Part shown: piece after piece, positions 33,494 through 46,436 of the stretch
How the letters are laid out: every line of letters starts with the position of its first letter
Position numbering within the stretch: the stretch's first letter is position 1
Source: Solanum dulcamara
Lineage: Eukaryota; Streptophyta; Magnoliopsida; Solanales; Solanaceae
Length of the DNA: 64,000 nt
Assembly: GCF_947179165.1 (NCBI RefSeq)
Contig: NC_077240.1
Location: 5,258,001 to 5,322,000, forward strand
Direction of reading: 5' to 3'
Position numbers and translations under genes: made by a program
The notes under the pieces: model-generated
The model's database searches: none
The model's input: only the letters and a program-made list of their open reading frames with translations
What the model was told of the DNA's origin: nothing

Positions 33494-34626
33494 TATGCTT
33501 ACAACATAGTGATGCGCTCTTTAAATTGTCCAAATTATCTTAGTGTTGCTTGGTTCCTCTTATCTTATTCGTCATGAAAGTCATTCTCACCACATTGTCT
33601 TGTATAACCTAATTTCTAACATTATCTTTCCTAATATGCTCATCCTAATATACTCATATCCATTACATTCATCTTTGAAATGTGTAAATAGTTTATGTAA
33701 CTACCTTTTCTGTTTTCCTTTTTCAACTCTTTTTTTTCCTATTATTACATCTCTTCTACTTATGTAAACTAATTTAATTAATACAATATAATCACAAATT
33801 ATAGATATTTTATTAGTGATATGTAGTTTCGTTTGACTAAATATTTTAGCTTGTAAATTTTAATTATTCATCCTGTTTGGCTAAACATTTTAGTTACTAT
33901 AGTTATATTGTGAATCAACTTTACATGTATTATACTTTTCTAAACTGATTGATTTAATTAACACATTATATTTAGTCGGTTATTTGAATCAAATTTACAT
34001 GTTTTACCACTACTATGTAACACTAATTAAGTAAAAAGGCTAAATTATTAGCTATTTTCAATTATTACATGTATTGGTCGATTTACTATAATGTACAAAT
34101 TAAATAATTTATCAAGACATATCACATTACTATATACTAACAACTTAGATTAATACTCATGTCTATGACTCCTTTTCTTTGAAGTCCATTAAGATTTTTT
34201 ACGATGAAAGCGTCTTTTTAGAGCCACTTGATGATAAGAATAGGAACGATTGTGAAATGATGATTCCTTCATTTTCATTAAAGTAGGGAGTGTCCCCCTT
34301 TTCTCCATTTCAACTTATTTAAACATTTATTATTTTTTATTCATATATCTACTTTTTCGGTTCCTTTTTATTTGTCTGTCAGTCTTGACTATATAATGTT
34401 ATATATTTGTTGAGTACTTGGGTTATGAGTGGACATTTTACCCGAGGTTTTAATTTACCTTTTGTGATTCTTGTTAAAGTATATACTCGAGGTTTGGGCG
34501 CAAAGGGGGCAATTTTAAAGTGGTCTCCTCATTAATTATATAGAGAAGAACACTAATTGTGAAATTTACTTTAATTTTGAATCTCCCCTTGAGAAATCTT
34601 TTATTAGAAGTTTATATTACTAATTA
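33266..34626. other. Upstream of the PPD2-like gene; intergenic
   Basis: The first 150 bp are the 5' UTR and promoter side of the PPD2-like gene. An ATT microsatellite follows and the rest is AT-rich with no gene. Confidence 0.4.
33451..33494. repeat. (ATT)n microsatellite
   Basis: Perfect ATT array of about 44 bp. Confidence 0.9.
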
Positions 34627-34889
34627 CTATTTCTGTCCCATATTAGTTGATCATTTTTCTTTTTACATGCATATTAAGAAATCATAAATAAGAAGACAAT
34701 TTACTAATTCACCTCTTAAAAAACTTTTTGAAAATTTTTAAACAAATGTGAACACTTTAAAAAAGAATTAATTATAAGGGTAATATAGGAAAAAATTAAT
34801 TAATGATTTTTTTTGATTTAGTAAGGTGAATAATTAATATGAAACAATTATATTTAAAAAGATGATCAACTAATATAAGTCGGAAGGAG
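34627..34889. mobile_element. Stowaway-like MITE, 263 bp
   Basis: Left end ctatttctgtcccatattagttgatcat; right end on the other strand ctccttccgacttatattagttgatcat. The inverted repeats share atattagttgatcat exactly, and each abuts TA (34625-34626 and 34890-34891). No ORF. Confidence 0.7.
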
Positions 34890-35276
34890 TATGCTTTAAA
34901 AATGTAAACTTATTCTATTAGTAATTTATGTAATTACTTAAAAATAAATAATAATTTTCTCTTAACTATTTAAAATTGATAAGTAATTTGGTTTTTTAAA
35001 TTTATTATTTAGTACTCTACTAAAAAGGAAGGAAGGAAGGGAGTACTTAAATGGACAGAGATTTAAGAAAGCGATAAAATACGCTAAAGCTAAACATACA
35101 AGTAATGCATTACACAGCTTATAAAATGACGCTCAAGAAACTTACGTTTGGGAAAGTTTAGAAATCTTCATTCTTTTCGCAACACTTTTTAAGGATGGAC
35201 TGGTGTTTACTAGTTGAGAGAAAAAGAAAATGGAGACAAGAAATTGAAGAAGAACAACTGTTGTGAGTGAATTATG

Positions 35277-35278
<2 letters not shown>

Positions 35279-35306
<28 letters not shown>
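35279..35306. repeat. (TTTC)n microsatellite
   Basis: About seven TTTC units. Confidence 0.9.
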
Positions 35307-35307
<1 letters not shown>

Positions 35308-35917
35308 ATATATGTTCTTTACATCAAGAAGAGCCATTGGGTCAAGAATTACGCTGAAATTTCACAGTTTCCATTGTCAACTGGGGCACTGATCGTCTTG
35401 CGTTTTCACAATTTATGTCCAAAAACTTTTTTCTGCGCAATTTATTGGATTTGGGGCTAAGAAATTACTGGACCGACACAAGTACAAACACAACGGATAC
35501 TCACCGCACTTGCTTTACTGGCATCGGAAATCCTAACGCATCCATATCGGTAACAGCGCTTTTCATTAGACAGTTATGTGAATTGCCAACTTCAAGAAAC
35601 GCATCTATTTTTGATGAATCGATTCCCTTTTAGTTGTTTCGGTTTGATTTTATCAACTATGTGACATTGATTTCAAGATTTTGTATTCTTTGATTAATCT
35701 TTGTTTAAGATTAAGTAGTTTATTTCTTTGAGTTCTTCATGTTTAAAAGGTTACAACTAGAGGTGTCCTGCTTTTGAGCCTATATATTGTCTTTAAGTGG
35801 ACCTGACGGAGGGGCAATTGGTATCAACAAACAGTGAGTGGTCTAGTCGCAAGAAGAATGCTTTATGGTCCAGTCGCAATTACTATAGTCAATGCATATT
35901 CTGTAGTCTCCAGTCAC

Positions 35918-35918
<1 letters not shown>

Positions 35919-35965
<47 letters not shown>
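35919..35965. repeat. (GT)n microsatellite
   Basis: Perfect GT array of about 47 bp. Confidence 0.9.
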
Positions 35966-35966
<1 letters not shown>

Positions 35967-37003
35967 CGGTGGGAGTTATGATAATTGCCTTAGTTGTTGC
36001 TAATTTGATTTATAAGAAAAAGCGAATGACAATGTGCATTTGGAGACTCGAGAATTTACGGTTATGGTACTTTGCATGGAGGCTAATTACCATGTTTGAC
36101 AGAGTGGGTTAAATGACACGCGTAGAGGATGAATGAGAGATGGTCACCTGAGATGGTTTGACCCATGTCATCCATAGACCTCCGGTTGCAACCGAGCCAT
36201 AGGTGCGACAATAAAATGATTTAAGTTTACAGAACCAGATGTGGTAGATCTAAAATCACATGGAAAGAAGTTGTCTTATACAACCTACAAGCTCTCAAAT
36301 TTTATGCAGATTAGGCTTGCTATACCTACTAGCTGGGTTGAGCTTAGTTGTTATTGTTATACTTATATTGGGGTCCAACATTTGTTAGGAGCCATTTTAT
36401 TTGTTTAGAGACCCGTCTATCTCATACAGATCCGTGTTAGATTTAGGAGATCCTCTATTTTCAGGGGAAAAACATATTTACTTGAAAAAGAAATTTTTAG
36501 TATCAGAAATTGATCTGAAAGAGAGAAAAAAATATGGGTGCCTTATATTGTTAGTCGCAAATTATCCTGTGTGGTAATTTTCTTTCCTACCATATTTCTG
36601 ATCCATTTTTCTGATACCTAGAAGTATGTGACAGTTAAAGGCCCCAACATTTTCTAAATATGTTCCCCTGAAACTTTGGTCGTGCTCTACTATTTTTCCT
36701 CTAACAATTGAATTTGTTCCTGCTAGAATCATTGGAAATGGGTACTTCTGGTTTCTCTTCTTGATCACGTTCTTCACTATTTTTCTGGAAGGTTGGTATA
36801 AAACTTAAGAGGCAATACTGTGCTAAACAATTTGATAAACTTTGCCTGCATCGTTTATGTAGCCTTGAAATTGCAACTGTTGGAGTTTTTGGTCAATATT
36901 CTTACCTTAATAAAAAAACGTTGTTGGTCAATATATTAGCTTTATGGTGCTACTTACTGTATTTTCTATTGCCTGTGAAGGTCTTTTACTGATACTTGTC
37001 ATC

Positions 37004-37555
37004 ATGGAAAATGCTTACTTGGATTCAACTGAAAACCTACAGATGTTACCACTTCCACCAGGGAGTTTTATTGATTGTGAAGAACTCATTCAACATGTTG
37101 GGGAGTTTGCAATATCCCAGGGATATGTTGTTACCATCAAACAGTCTAAGAAAGACAAAGTGGTAGTACTTGGCTGTGACAGAGGAGGTGTTTACAGGAA
37201 TAGGCGTAAGCCTGCTGATGAGACATCTAGTGGACATTCTCGAAAAAGGAAGATGCAATCTCGTTTAACAAATTGTCCTTTTGAGCTTGTCGGTAAGAAG
37301 GAGGATGGCTTGTGGGTTCTTACGGTAAAAAGTGGATCACACAATCATGAAGCTTTAAAAGACATCTCGGAGCATCCCTCTGCTCAACGCTTCTCAGAGA
37401 ATGAGGTTATGTTAATTAAAGAGATGACAGATTCTGGTTTAAAGCCACGTCAGCTTTTGAAGAGGCTGAGGCAGACTAATCCAGATCTTTTGTCGACACC
37501 AAAGCATGTTTACAACATTAAAGCTCAGCTACGACATGGGAATCTTAACGGTTGA
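37004..37555 (+). CDS. Short FAR1-type DNA-binding domain protein
   Basis: Start taken at MENAYLDSTENLQM; an in-frame Met 20 codons upstream adds a hydrophobic run that looks like leader. The 183-aa protein has a FAR1/WRKY-like zinc-binding fold with Cys58, Cys91 and HNH at 113-115 (VLGCDRGG..NCPFELVGK..SHNHEAL) and a basic stretch KRK near 81-83. FAR1/FHY3 proteins derive from MULE transposases and act as transcription factors in light signalling, but this one has only the DNA-binding part and a short helical tail (LKPRQLLKRLRQTNPD). It could be a small transcription regulator or a remnant of a MULE. The uninterrupted frame favours a real gene. No transposase catalytic domain or terminal repeats were seen nearby. 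Confidence 0.7.
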   Translation: MENAYLDSTENLQMLPLPPGSFIDCEELIQHVGEFAISQGYVVTIKQSKKDKVVVLGCDRGGVYRNRRKPADETSSGHSRKRKMQSRLTNCPFELVGKKEDGLWVLTVKSGSHNHEALKDISEHPSAQRFSENEVMLIKEMTDSGLKPRQLLKRLRQTNPDLLSTPKHVYNIKAQLRHGNLNG

Positions 37556-38865
37556 CCCTTCTTTACCATCCTTATCGTTTTGTGCTTGCTTTGCTTATCT
37601 CTTATAATCTAGTTCTATTGTTAATTCTTATTATTGGGAAGTGTATTTCATTTTTAGGTGATTATAGGTAATCCGTCTTTTCTTGTTAAATCCTTATTGT
37701 TTTATTTTGCATGCCTTGGTATACAAGGTTTTTCATCATTTTCTTGGAACTTCAAAAATCACAATCACTTCAAGGAGGAAGTTTTTCTACTAGACTTGAT
37801 CGGTATCTTACCTTCGTTTGTTCTCCTGAATGGGCACGGGATTTATTGGTCCATATGGATTGTGGCAAAAGGCTGACATTGTGGTGAAAAGCTGAAGTTC
37901 TTCTCCAAGAAATGTCAGAGGCTTGGAAATTACACTAATTCTGACTTCTTGTACTGCAACTTCTTTGCTTTTACTAGTAAAAACAGATTTTCCTTAAGAG
38001 GGGTTGAAATTGACACCAGAAGGTTGAGAATACGGTGCTTGACCACATACAATAGACTGCTCCATGCTAAATGGAAAAAATAATTAGTGCAAACTCAGCT
38101 GCTTAGTTACACAACTTGTAAGATCTTCTTTTGAAGTACTCTGTTGTACATGACAGGAATGAATATGGGATGCTTTTGGTATAAGATTCCTGTTAGAGAG
38201 ATAAGTTCATTGATGTTCAAATTTTGTCACATCAGCTCCCTGCATCCCCTTTTTGCCGTTAATTGTTTGGATCTTCTTTTATTTCACAGATGTGAAACTC
38301 GCTTATTATTTCTTGATGAATATTCTATGTCAGACTTTAGTGTACTAGTTCAACAACACCAAATTCACTTGTGATTTCTGTTTTCTTCCTGGGAAAAATG
38401 AGTTTGTGATACATCTTATGAATCTGTAACTTGTCAACTAGAATAAGCATAGTCATAAAGATATCAAAAAAAGAAAAAAAATAGGAATGAGCTTTCTTGT
38501 GGCATAGGTGGTAAGTGTATTTCATCTAGTATCACATCATGCGAGAATTCCCGGATCAATGAGTTGACTGTTTGCTTGAGTATCAACTTTATCAGGATGT
38601 TTTAACTTGGATATCATTAGTCATTTTTGCACACCTTAAGTGGTTAGATGTTAATTGTACGTGCTAGTACCACTATCATTTTTTAGCCATTGACCAGGAC
38701 TGCTCTTGATGCGTAAAAATTACTGATGGCTAAAGAGTTTATTGCCTGTTAATTCAAGTTCTATGGGATATGTAAGTTTCAACAGGTTGTTTTAAGAAAC
38801 TTCTACTCCTAAAGTTTTGACTTGATATTTTTCTCATACTGATTTATATTCTGGTGTTGCTTCAG
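37556..38865. other. Region between FAR1-type gene and ALDH6 relic
   Basis: No coding region recognised. If the relic ALDH6 gene once had a first exon like that of the intact copy (a 25-nt exon encoding the start), it should lie here, but I could not identify it. Confidence 0.4.
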
Positions 38866-41800
38866 TGAGGAGATTCAAAACTTTGAGGCCTTGTATATCT
38901 TTAGAAGGGAGCAGTCAGCCTGCAATGACTGCTGAGTCTTCTTGGAGGAGACACTATCCTCCGGTAAGGTTACTTGAATCTAGTCAACCATATTCCAAAG
39001 TATCTGTTTTATCGTGCTCTTATTTTTCTTTTCTTTGCCTCTTATCCTCAAGAGAGATGTTTTGACAAAATTTATTCCTTTAAAGCTAATAAGAATATCC
39101 CTTGAGAAGAAATTTTGTAACTTCCTCTTAACCTAGGAAAGTACTAAAGAGTAAAGTAGTCTTTAGTCACTTGTTTTTGCCAGATGCTAGTTCATTAGAC
39201 TTGATAGGGAAATGATTCTCATCTAACATTTAGGAAATTTCTTTGGGTTCTGATCAATTAGCCTACTTAAAGTACTCCCATTAGTTATACGGTAATAGCT
39301 TTCTTTTAAGCAGTTCCAAAATGCAAATGCACTTGTGTGTGAAGTCAGAAGAAATGAGTAATAAGTTGTTTTGCTGAGTGATTAAGGGAGGAGCTTTAAT
39401 GTGAAATTTGTTCCTAGACTTTGACCTCTCTGCTTCTATCTTGATTGTGTCAATATGTGCCATCAAAATTCTTCATATGTTTTGCTGTGTCTGCTTGTTT
39501 CTCTATCTTTCTAGTATCTGAATCTGCCTTTTTCATTCTCAGCTTTTTGCTATACTGAATTCCAAGTAAAATTGTTTCTGGTTGGATCACTAAGAATTAC
39601 TGGAGATCTATGTTATTTATTTTTTTTGGCAAAGGAAGTTATGGGATTTAAAAGAATCTTTTTCAAGGATTTAGTAGTGAAGATCAATTTTTAATGGGTC
39701 TGTCTTAATATTCAGTACATTAAGACGAAACGATAAGCATATGTGAAAGTGGCTTTGGATGCCTCTGAAATTTCCAAATTCGTTTTACTGGGCACTTTAA
39801 GCTGCAGTCTGTATTGTTTTTGGATTCTTTCTCCTTGGTGTACATTTGTGAATGTGGCAATGATCATATTGATTTCAACTTTATGCTGAAATCACTCCAT
39901 GACTGCGTTGCATCCTTCTTATGCCCTTTTTCTTTTTCTAACTCTGTTAAACTCTACAGAAGTCTGGACTTCCAGTTTGCTTGTTCATCTTTAAAGTGAA
40001 GGATGCTCAGTACTCCAGGATACTGCTTTTGATGCAACAAATGATTCCTCCTTTTGATAAGGATAGCATGAGCTAATTTTATTCTGTATTAGGGAAAAAT
40101 AACTTTCTTTAGTTTACAGGGCTTTTGCCTTAACACTTTTTAATAACCTTCCTTCCATATCCTAAGTTGTTTTTGTTTTGTTGGGAGCAAAAATGGTGTA
40201 TAATCCTTCTCTTTTATCTCTGGGATGCAGGCATAGTAAGTGTTCCAATCTTTGAGTTTAATGGATGTTCTTTCTTTGTCCAAACTTCTCTTGCAGAGGA
40301 ACCCTAATCTTATTGGTGGTAGATTTGTCGACTCGCAATCATCTACATCGGTTGATGTAATAAACCCTGTAAGTGCAGCTGTACAAATATGGAGTACAAT
40401 TTTCTTTGGTGGAATACTTTTAGCTAGCTTTTTCTGACTGAAAATCTAATGATAGGCAACACAACAAGTGGTCTCACAAGTTCCTTTAAGTACGTGTGAA
40501 GAATTTAAGCCCGCTGTGTTTGCAGCTAAAAGAGCTTTCCCATTGTGGCGGCACACACCAGTTGCAACTCGTCATCTGATCATGTTCAAGCTTCACGAAC
40601 TTATCCAGAGAGACATTGTGTTGGTATCTTGGGATTTCAGTCATTCTTATATGGTAAACATATTTTGGTGTTTTCTTATAGAAGTGGTCACAATTATCAT
40701 CTAGGATAAGCTTGCCTTCGCCATAGCTACTGAGCAGGGTAAGACTTTGAAGGATGCTTGCAGTGAAGTGCAACGTGGGCTAGGTGAGTACCTTATTTTT
40801 TTTCGTATTGAGAGTTAGACGTGCTCTTCTACATTCCTTTGGAATTTGAATTCGTGCTATCTGAATGAGTTTAGTAGTAAATCTTTTCTTATCATAAAGT
40901 AACATTTTGAAAATTGCAAATTAGAAGGCCTTCTTTTACATTTTTTAGTGTGGAAATTGTTCGATCAGTCTTGAGCGAACATGTATTGCTATTTTGTTGC
41001 CTAATAATCTAAAATTTTGTACAATGTTCATCGGCTGCCCAAATTGAGTGAATAACCTTGAAATCCTTATGGTACTAGTGATTTATTATTTTAACCTAGC
41101 TAATAGCTAATCTGTGAGAGCTAGTGGTTTTACGCGCCTCTGTCCGTCGCAAGTTAAAGTGGTGTGGACTTGCTTTTCCAGAGATAGTGGAGTGTGCTTG
41201 TGGTGGGGCACTGCTGCAGACAGGGGAGTTTGTTTCAAACATGTCAAACGAAATCGATACTTTTAGTATCAGAGAGCCTGTTGGAGTTTGTGCAGGAATA
41301 TGCACGTTCACATTCCCCGCTATGATTCCATTGTGGGTAAGCCTCACACCTGCTTTCGATGTCTTCTCTCAGGATCTACTGATGTCTCTTGGATGATCTT
41401 TGGGGTTTGATTATTGAAGATGTTAGGAAGCTTGGCTTTTTATCATCAATTAGCCCTTAGAGAAGTCTAGCAGATGTTTTGTTCAAAAGAAGCTTATGTT
41501 AACTGCACATTTTTTTTAAACCACTTATTTGTTTCTTCTCTCTCAACTCTCAAGGTTTGGGCTGTTTGGCAAGTGGTAAGACAGTATTGTTAACTAACTG
41601 ATGACTTTGATGGTGAGTTCTTTTGTAGATTTTCCCAGCTGCGATTTCATGTGGCAATACATTCATTCTAAAACCATCTGAGAAAGCTCCAGGTATTGGT
41701 TGTTTTAGATGAAAATTTAAGGGTGAATAGCTCTGAAGGTGGTTAGTTTTACCTATAACCATTTTCTTGTCGCATATATTCTTGTCAGAAGAAACTAGTA

Positions 41801-43135
41801 TGGTTATTAACTGCTTATAATGAGCCAGTAGTTTTCTTTTTATCCATAAGAATGAAGGTATATGGATGCTGTAGTGACTAGTACGCCATAAGCTAATGAA
41901 AATTTTCCGAACCAACTGTACTGGTCATGTGCATTGCAAATGAATTTCTTCTTTAAGCATATCAAATTGAGAAATACGATAATGTGGACAACCAATATAG
42001 GATACAACCATAATTCAAAATTTGAAATTGCCCATAGTATCTATGCCCATATACAACGTATTTGATCTCACTGCACTAACGCAACGTATCAACGTTTAGT
42101 GAATTTGAAGATACATTGGTTACTTTCATTTATTGTTAACTATTTTATTTTATGCCAAATGTCATGTTGCATTATGTCAATTTTTTAAAAATTACTAGTT
42201 TAGCTATGTTTTCAAAATCTATATAATGAAAAATACTGTGAACTAGAGCAGCTGAAAATTTTCATATTGGTAACTTCTCCAGTTTTATTTTCAAAATATT
42301 TATCAATTGGCATAGATATATCTAAATTGGATAATTGTGACCTCAAAAGTCAAGCTTTGCCACATGAGGGTGGGAGTGGATAATACACATGTAGTTTAAT
42401 CCTTTACTAATTCAATATTAAATTTTGAATTAATTGAGGAACTGAGAACTTTTTAGCTTTTCCCCATTATATGGCGATCTTTGACTAGACACGAAATTCA
42501 AGAACAAAAGAAAGACTTGCCAAACTTGTGATCTTAAAGATGCTATGACATTTCTGTGGCTATATAAGCATGTACTAAAGGGTAAAATGAAAATTTTAAA
42601 GTTAATTGTTTACAAATATGGGAAGGTGTCATTTTTTTGAAACAAACGAGGAAAGAGCATCATGTTAAATGGAACATATGAAGTAATAGTTAAGGAAAGA
42701 GGACTAACTTTTTGAATAGAAGAAATATGAAGTATGTCATTTTTGGACTTTGTTAGCGCCGTGAACCATGGTGGTACTGCTATAATTTATCTTTAATGTA
42801 GGCTAACATGTTCTTTACTTCAAAAGCCTTCTGGCTTTTGCTTTTGTAATTAGGCAGGCACCTTTCAATTGCCTTTATATTAATGACAACATCTTACTTC
42901 ATCAAACAACAAAAGTATGTCATTTTTTTGGGTAGGAGGGTCTAGTATGTATTCAGTACTTATGAATTTACCTTCTTTTCTTTCAGGGGCTTGCATGATA
43001 CTAGCAGAGTTAGTAATGGAAGCTGGTTTGCCTAATGGTGTCGTAAATATTGTCCATGGCACCAATCTAAGCTCCACTTTCGATGATTTAACAATCACCA
43101 TTTGCTCATTAACTTCCTTAATTTAAGGTCAATAA

Positions 43136-43229
43136 CACATATCGGATTGTTATTTGGACTGGTTCTCGATCGTCACTTGCATCACATATCTGATTGTTGT
43201 TTGGACTGGTTCTCGATCTTCACTTGCAT
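43136..43229. repeat. 47-bp tandem duplication in relic intron 8
   Basis: Two copies of a 47-bp unit (43136-43182 and 43183-43229), each with ggactggttctcgatc and ending cacttgcat. They differ at only three or so positions. Confidence 0.85.
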
Positions 43230-44262
43230 GCATTGAATTGTTTGATTTGTTGATAAATCAGTTCTCTAAATTTTGGAAGCTGTGTTTGACCTCATATAAA
43301 AATATTTGTCATCTTCTGTTATTATAGAATTTATTCTTGGCACATGTTTTTGATTAACATGATACATTGTTGGTGCAGGACATTGTAAATGCCATCTGTG
43401 ATGATGACGATATTGAAGTTTTGTCTTTTGTTGGTACTGATGCTGTAAGTTTGACCCTTGGGTAAACACCTTTAATGTCTGAAAATTGTTGCATTTTTTT
43501 TTGTACATTCTTTGGGGTTAAAACATTCCTCGACGTAACGATGTATAGATGCAGTGTTTCATTCTTTGGATCTCTGACCCTTGCATAACCCTGTATTAGT
43601 TCCTTCTGGTCACTCTAATTCTGCCTTAAGTATAATGACTAAATTTTGATAGAGAATATTGAAAACAACCTATCAACTTACTAACTTATCAAACACAGAG
43701 AGGATAAGCTGAGAAAGTTTGGAAGCGAGTAAATAATAAAAATATTCTCTAGAAGAAATTTAGTCATTAAAGGTAACCAACCATAGCAAGCATATATAAG
43801 CTACAGATCATGCTTCAATACTGTTATACTCCTCCTATCCCCAACTGGAAACAAAACAGAAAGAAAATGACAAGTTGCAGGATCTTATTGTAAGGGTGAT
43901 TTGCACTGTTTAATAATCTAAGTATCTTCTAAGAATGAAAAAAGGAAAATGAACCCAAATCAAAAAGGGAAAAAATAAAATGAAAAGGGACTGCAACACC
44001 AAGTATGATGGGAAGATACGGTAAGCAACTAGGGAAAATCAAGTCTACTTATAGTGGTAATGTGTATGATTCCAGATATATGCTTTTATTTATTGTGAAA
44101 ACTCTACAGCCTTCATACCTTTCCCCTCTTGATTGCATTCACCTATTTTATGATTTGCATCTTCTTTATCATGTTCATAACATATTCCTTATTTTCTTAC
44201 AATTCAAGGCTCAACTGTATATTAGTGGCAGACCATTTGCGAACTACAGTAAATGTGCTAAG

Positions 44263-45285
44263 GTAAATATAGATACTCTTGCTCCATGGATCTTTCATTT
44301 GTCTTGATGTACCATGTGAATAGATGTAATGTGGGTGTGGGTAGTTATGCTGAATTTTTCTTTTAAATTGATGAATCAGATTATTATTTTTTGCACTACA
44401 CCCAGATGATGTGATCTTCACAGAAGTGTTTTAAGTGGCTTCCCTCACCCTACACTTTCATCTGGCGTGAGCTTCCTCAGTTTGTGGGATGTTAGCGATA
44501 ATTAAGCCTCACCAAAAGTCTTACCAACTCGCTACACTAATTTCATCTTACACCAAAAGTATAAAGGAAATAAAAGAGAACTCTTGACCACATTTGTGGA
44601 TTCTCTATTCGTTCAAGAGTTTTCCTGTGTTTTTCACTCCACAAAATCCAAAAAATACAGACGGATCGGTCTTCCATAACCGTTTTTCTCTTTCATAATC
44701 TCCTTCAATTTTCTGGTTAGGCTATGAAATCAAACTACTATCTCCGTCTGCAACAAAATTCAGAATTTGTACCAGACGCTTCCATCTTCGACGACAACAT
44801 GATCAAAACATTGACTTTGTTTCTCACTTCCAATTTCACATTAGACGTCTCTATTATTCACAAAAGTTAAAATAATCTTCACACAAGTCACTATCTTTCT
44901 GAAAAAGTCCACGCACTAGACCTGTATCCCTTCTAATAATTGGGCCAGGCAGGTAGGTACCTCTCTGTTGGATCTCACCGGATTTATGTCCGTCCAATCT
45001 AGTAATGGGAGTGTCGTATTTCTCTCTCTTCGCCATATACTAACTTGCGATGTCAGATCACTCCAGATTTTCTCTAGAAGTATCTGTGATCGCCAGGAGT
45101 ACTTTTGAGGACTTGATTTGGCTGACAAAGTTTTGAGAGAAGAGTTTCTCTCTAAGTAGCTGCTTGCTTTATGTAGATCTTTAAAATGTACTGGATAATC
45201 AGAAAAAGGAAAAAAATGTTCGTGATACTTGTACATGGCCATATTCATACATACTGGTAAACAAGTCCATGCAACATAGTCTAAT
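44263..45285. other. Intron-like DNA, origin unclear
   Basis: Between relic exon 10 and the copia remnant. No ALDH6 exon 11 was found. Minus-strand ORFs of 60-110 codons overlap without domains; the stretch looks like old non-coding transposon DNA. Confidence 0.4.
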
Positions 45286-45489
45286 TGTTGTTAACTCACT
45301 AGTTAGAATAGGAATAGGTATATACAATCCTACTTAAAATATGAATATGAATATGAATAGTAATAGGAATAGAAATAGTAAATAGTATCCTCCTTGGTAA
45401 AAGATTGTATTGTAGTGTCTATAAATAGGGTTTCTATGTAGTAATGTAGATACACAAGTCAATAATATTTTTCACCTATAATTATCACA
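45286..45489 (+). repeat. 5' LTR of the copia derivative
   Basis: TG...CA ends, tataaatagggttt promoter-like sequence at about 45420-45435, and immediate contact with a perfect 12-bp tRNA-iMet primer site. Contains an internal gaatatgaatatgaatag repeat. Confidence 0.7.
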
Positions 45490-45603
45490 TGGTATCAGAG
45501 CCTCCACGATCTTGGTAAATTAAAGAGCCTTCGCTGCCGGCGGGCGGCTATTACTCATAGATGCCGCCTGTCCGGCCAATGGTTATGTTAGCAAAAGTTT
45601 GGG

Positions 45604-45977
45604 TCACCGTATATCTTTTTGGTGACTATTTTCTCATATCTAATTTGCATAGCACCGTGCATCTTTCCGGTGACTACTTTTTCATATTTAGTTTGCGTAG
45701 TACCGTGCATTTTTCTGAACTACTTTCTCATATCTATTTGTGTAGCACCGTGCATCATTCCGGTGACTACTTTCTCATATCCGATTTGTGTAGTACTGTG
45801 CCATCTTTTCGGTGGCTATTTTTTCATATCCGATTTGCATAGCACCGTGCCATCTTTTCAGTGACTACTTTCTGATTTGTGTAGGGTCGTGCCACCATTC
45901 CGACCCTACCCATATAATCATTCTCTTTCTTAGTAGGGTCATGCCATCATTCCGACCGTACCCATATAATTTTATTT
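45604..45977 (+). repeat. Tandem repeats in the copia leader
   Basis: Six units of 42-49 bp run from 45604 to 45884; each reads roughly caccgtgcatctttccggtg followed by actactttctcatatc and (c/t)gatttgtgtag. Two variant units (gtgccaccattccgacc and gtaccc) extend to about 45977. The ORFs over this stretch (66-93 codons in three frames) are products of the repeat. Confidence 0.85.
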
Positions 45978-46222
45978 CTCAGATTGTGACCACTTTTAGC
46001 CATCAAATCTAATAATCCAGCGCATAAGCATGTTTCAGCCAGTTTTTCCGTGACTTTCTTGTTTAATGTCGACTCGTCTATTGATTCCAAGATGATCCAT
46101 TTATTTTATATCAGATTTTGAGCAAGTTTTAGTATCGCTGCATTGTGAAGAAGTCTACATGGAGCAACCACTTGATTTTGTTGCTCGGGGGGGAGTTTGG
46201 TAGGCTTGTATGTCGATTGTGT

Positions 46223-46284
46223 AAGTCACTCTATGGTCTGAAAGAGTCTTCTCAAGTCACTCTATGGTCTGAAACAGTCTTCTC
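46223..46284 (+). repeat. 31-bp tandem duplication within the RT fragment
   Basis: Two adjacent 31-bp units containing tcactctatggtctgaaa differ by one base. They duplicate the SLYGLK codons and shift the frame, which confirms that this piece of reverse transcriptase is dead. Confidence 0.9.
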
Positions 46285-46436
46285 TAGCTTGGTTTGGGAA
46301 GTTCAACATTGCAATTCAGGAATTTATCAATCTGTGTTTTATTGATCTTTGTTGGAGGCTCAAATTCATGGTACTTATCTTAATTCTCCAATTTTTCATC
46401 CGATCTACTCTCTTTTCTGCCTTTTTCCTTAAATTC

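Larger units (their letters stand above)
34890..37003. other. Upstream region of the FAR1-type gene
   Basis: Contains a TTTC repeat at 35279-35306 and a GT repeat at 35919-35965. ORFs of 65-92 codons overlap these repeats and are artefacts of them. The region may contain a non-coding 5' exon and intron of the FAR1-type gene at 37004, but no splice pair can be fixed from sequence alone. Confidence 0.4.
45286..46370 (+). mobile_element. Internally deleted copia derivative
   Basis: A 204-bp LTR at 45286-45489 (TGTTGTTAACTC..TCACA) is followed directly by the tRNA-iMet primer site TGGTATCAGAGC (45490-45501). A leader with tandem repeats comes next, and then at 46150-46330 a fragment of copia reverse transcriptase (MEQPLDFV, RLVCRLCKSLYGLK) that is joined without gag, protease or integrase. 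The right LTR was not identified. It is a defective element inside the ALDH6 relic. Confidence 0.75.

Noticed and set aside
35797..36112. ORFs with a Cys-Val repeat
   Set aside because: They are translations of the GT microsatellite.
45561..46012. Overlapping ORFs of 66-93 codons with repeated HLSGDYF-like peptides
   Set aside because: They are open in three frames only because the copia leader is a tandem repeat; there is no start context or domain.
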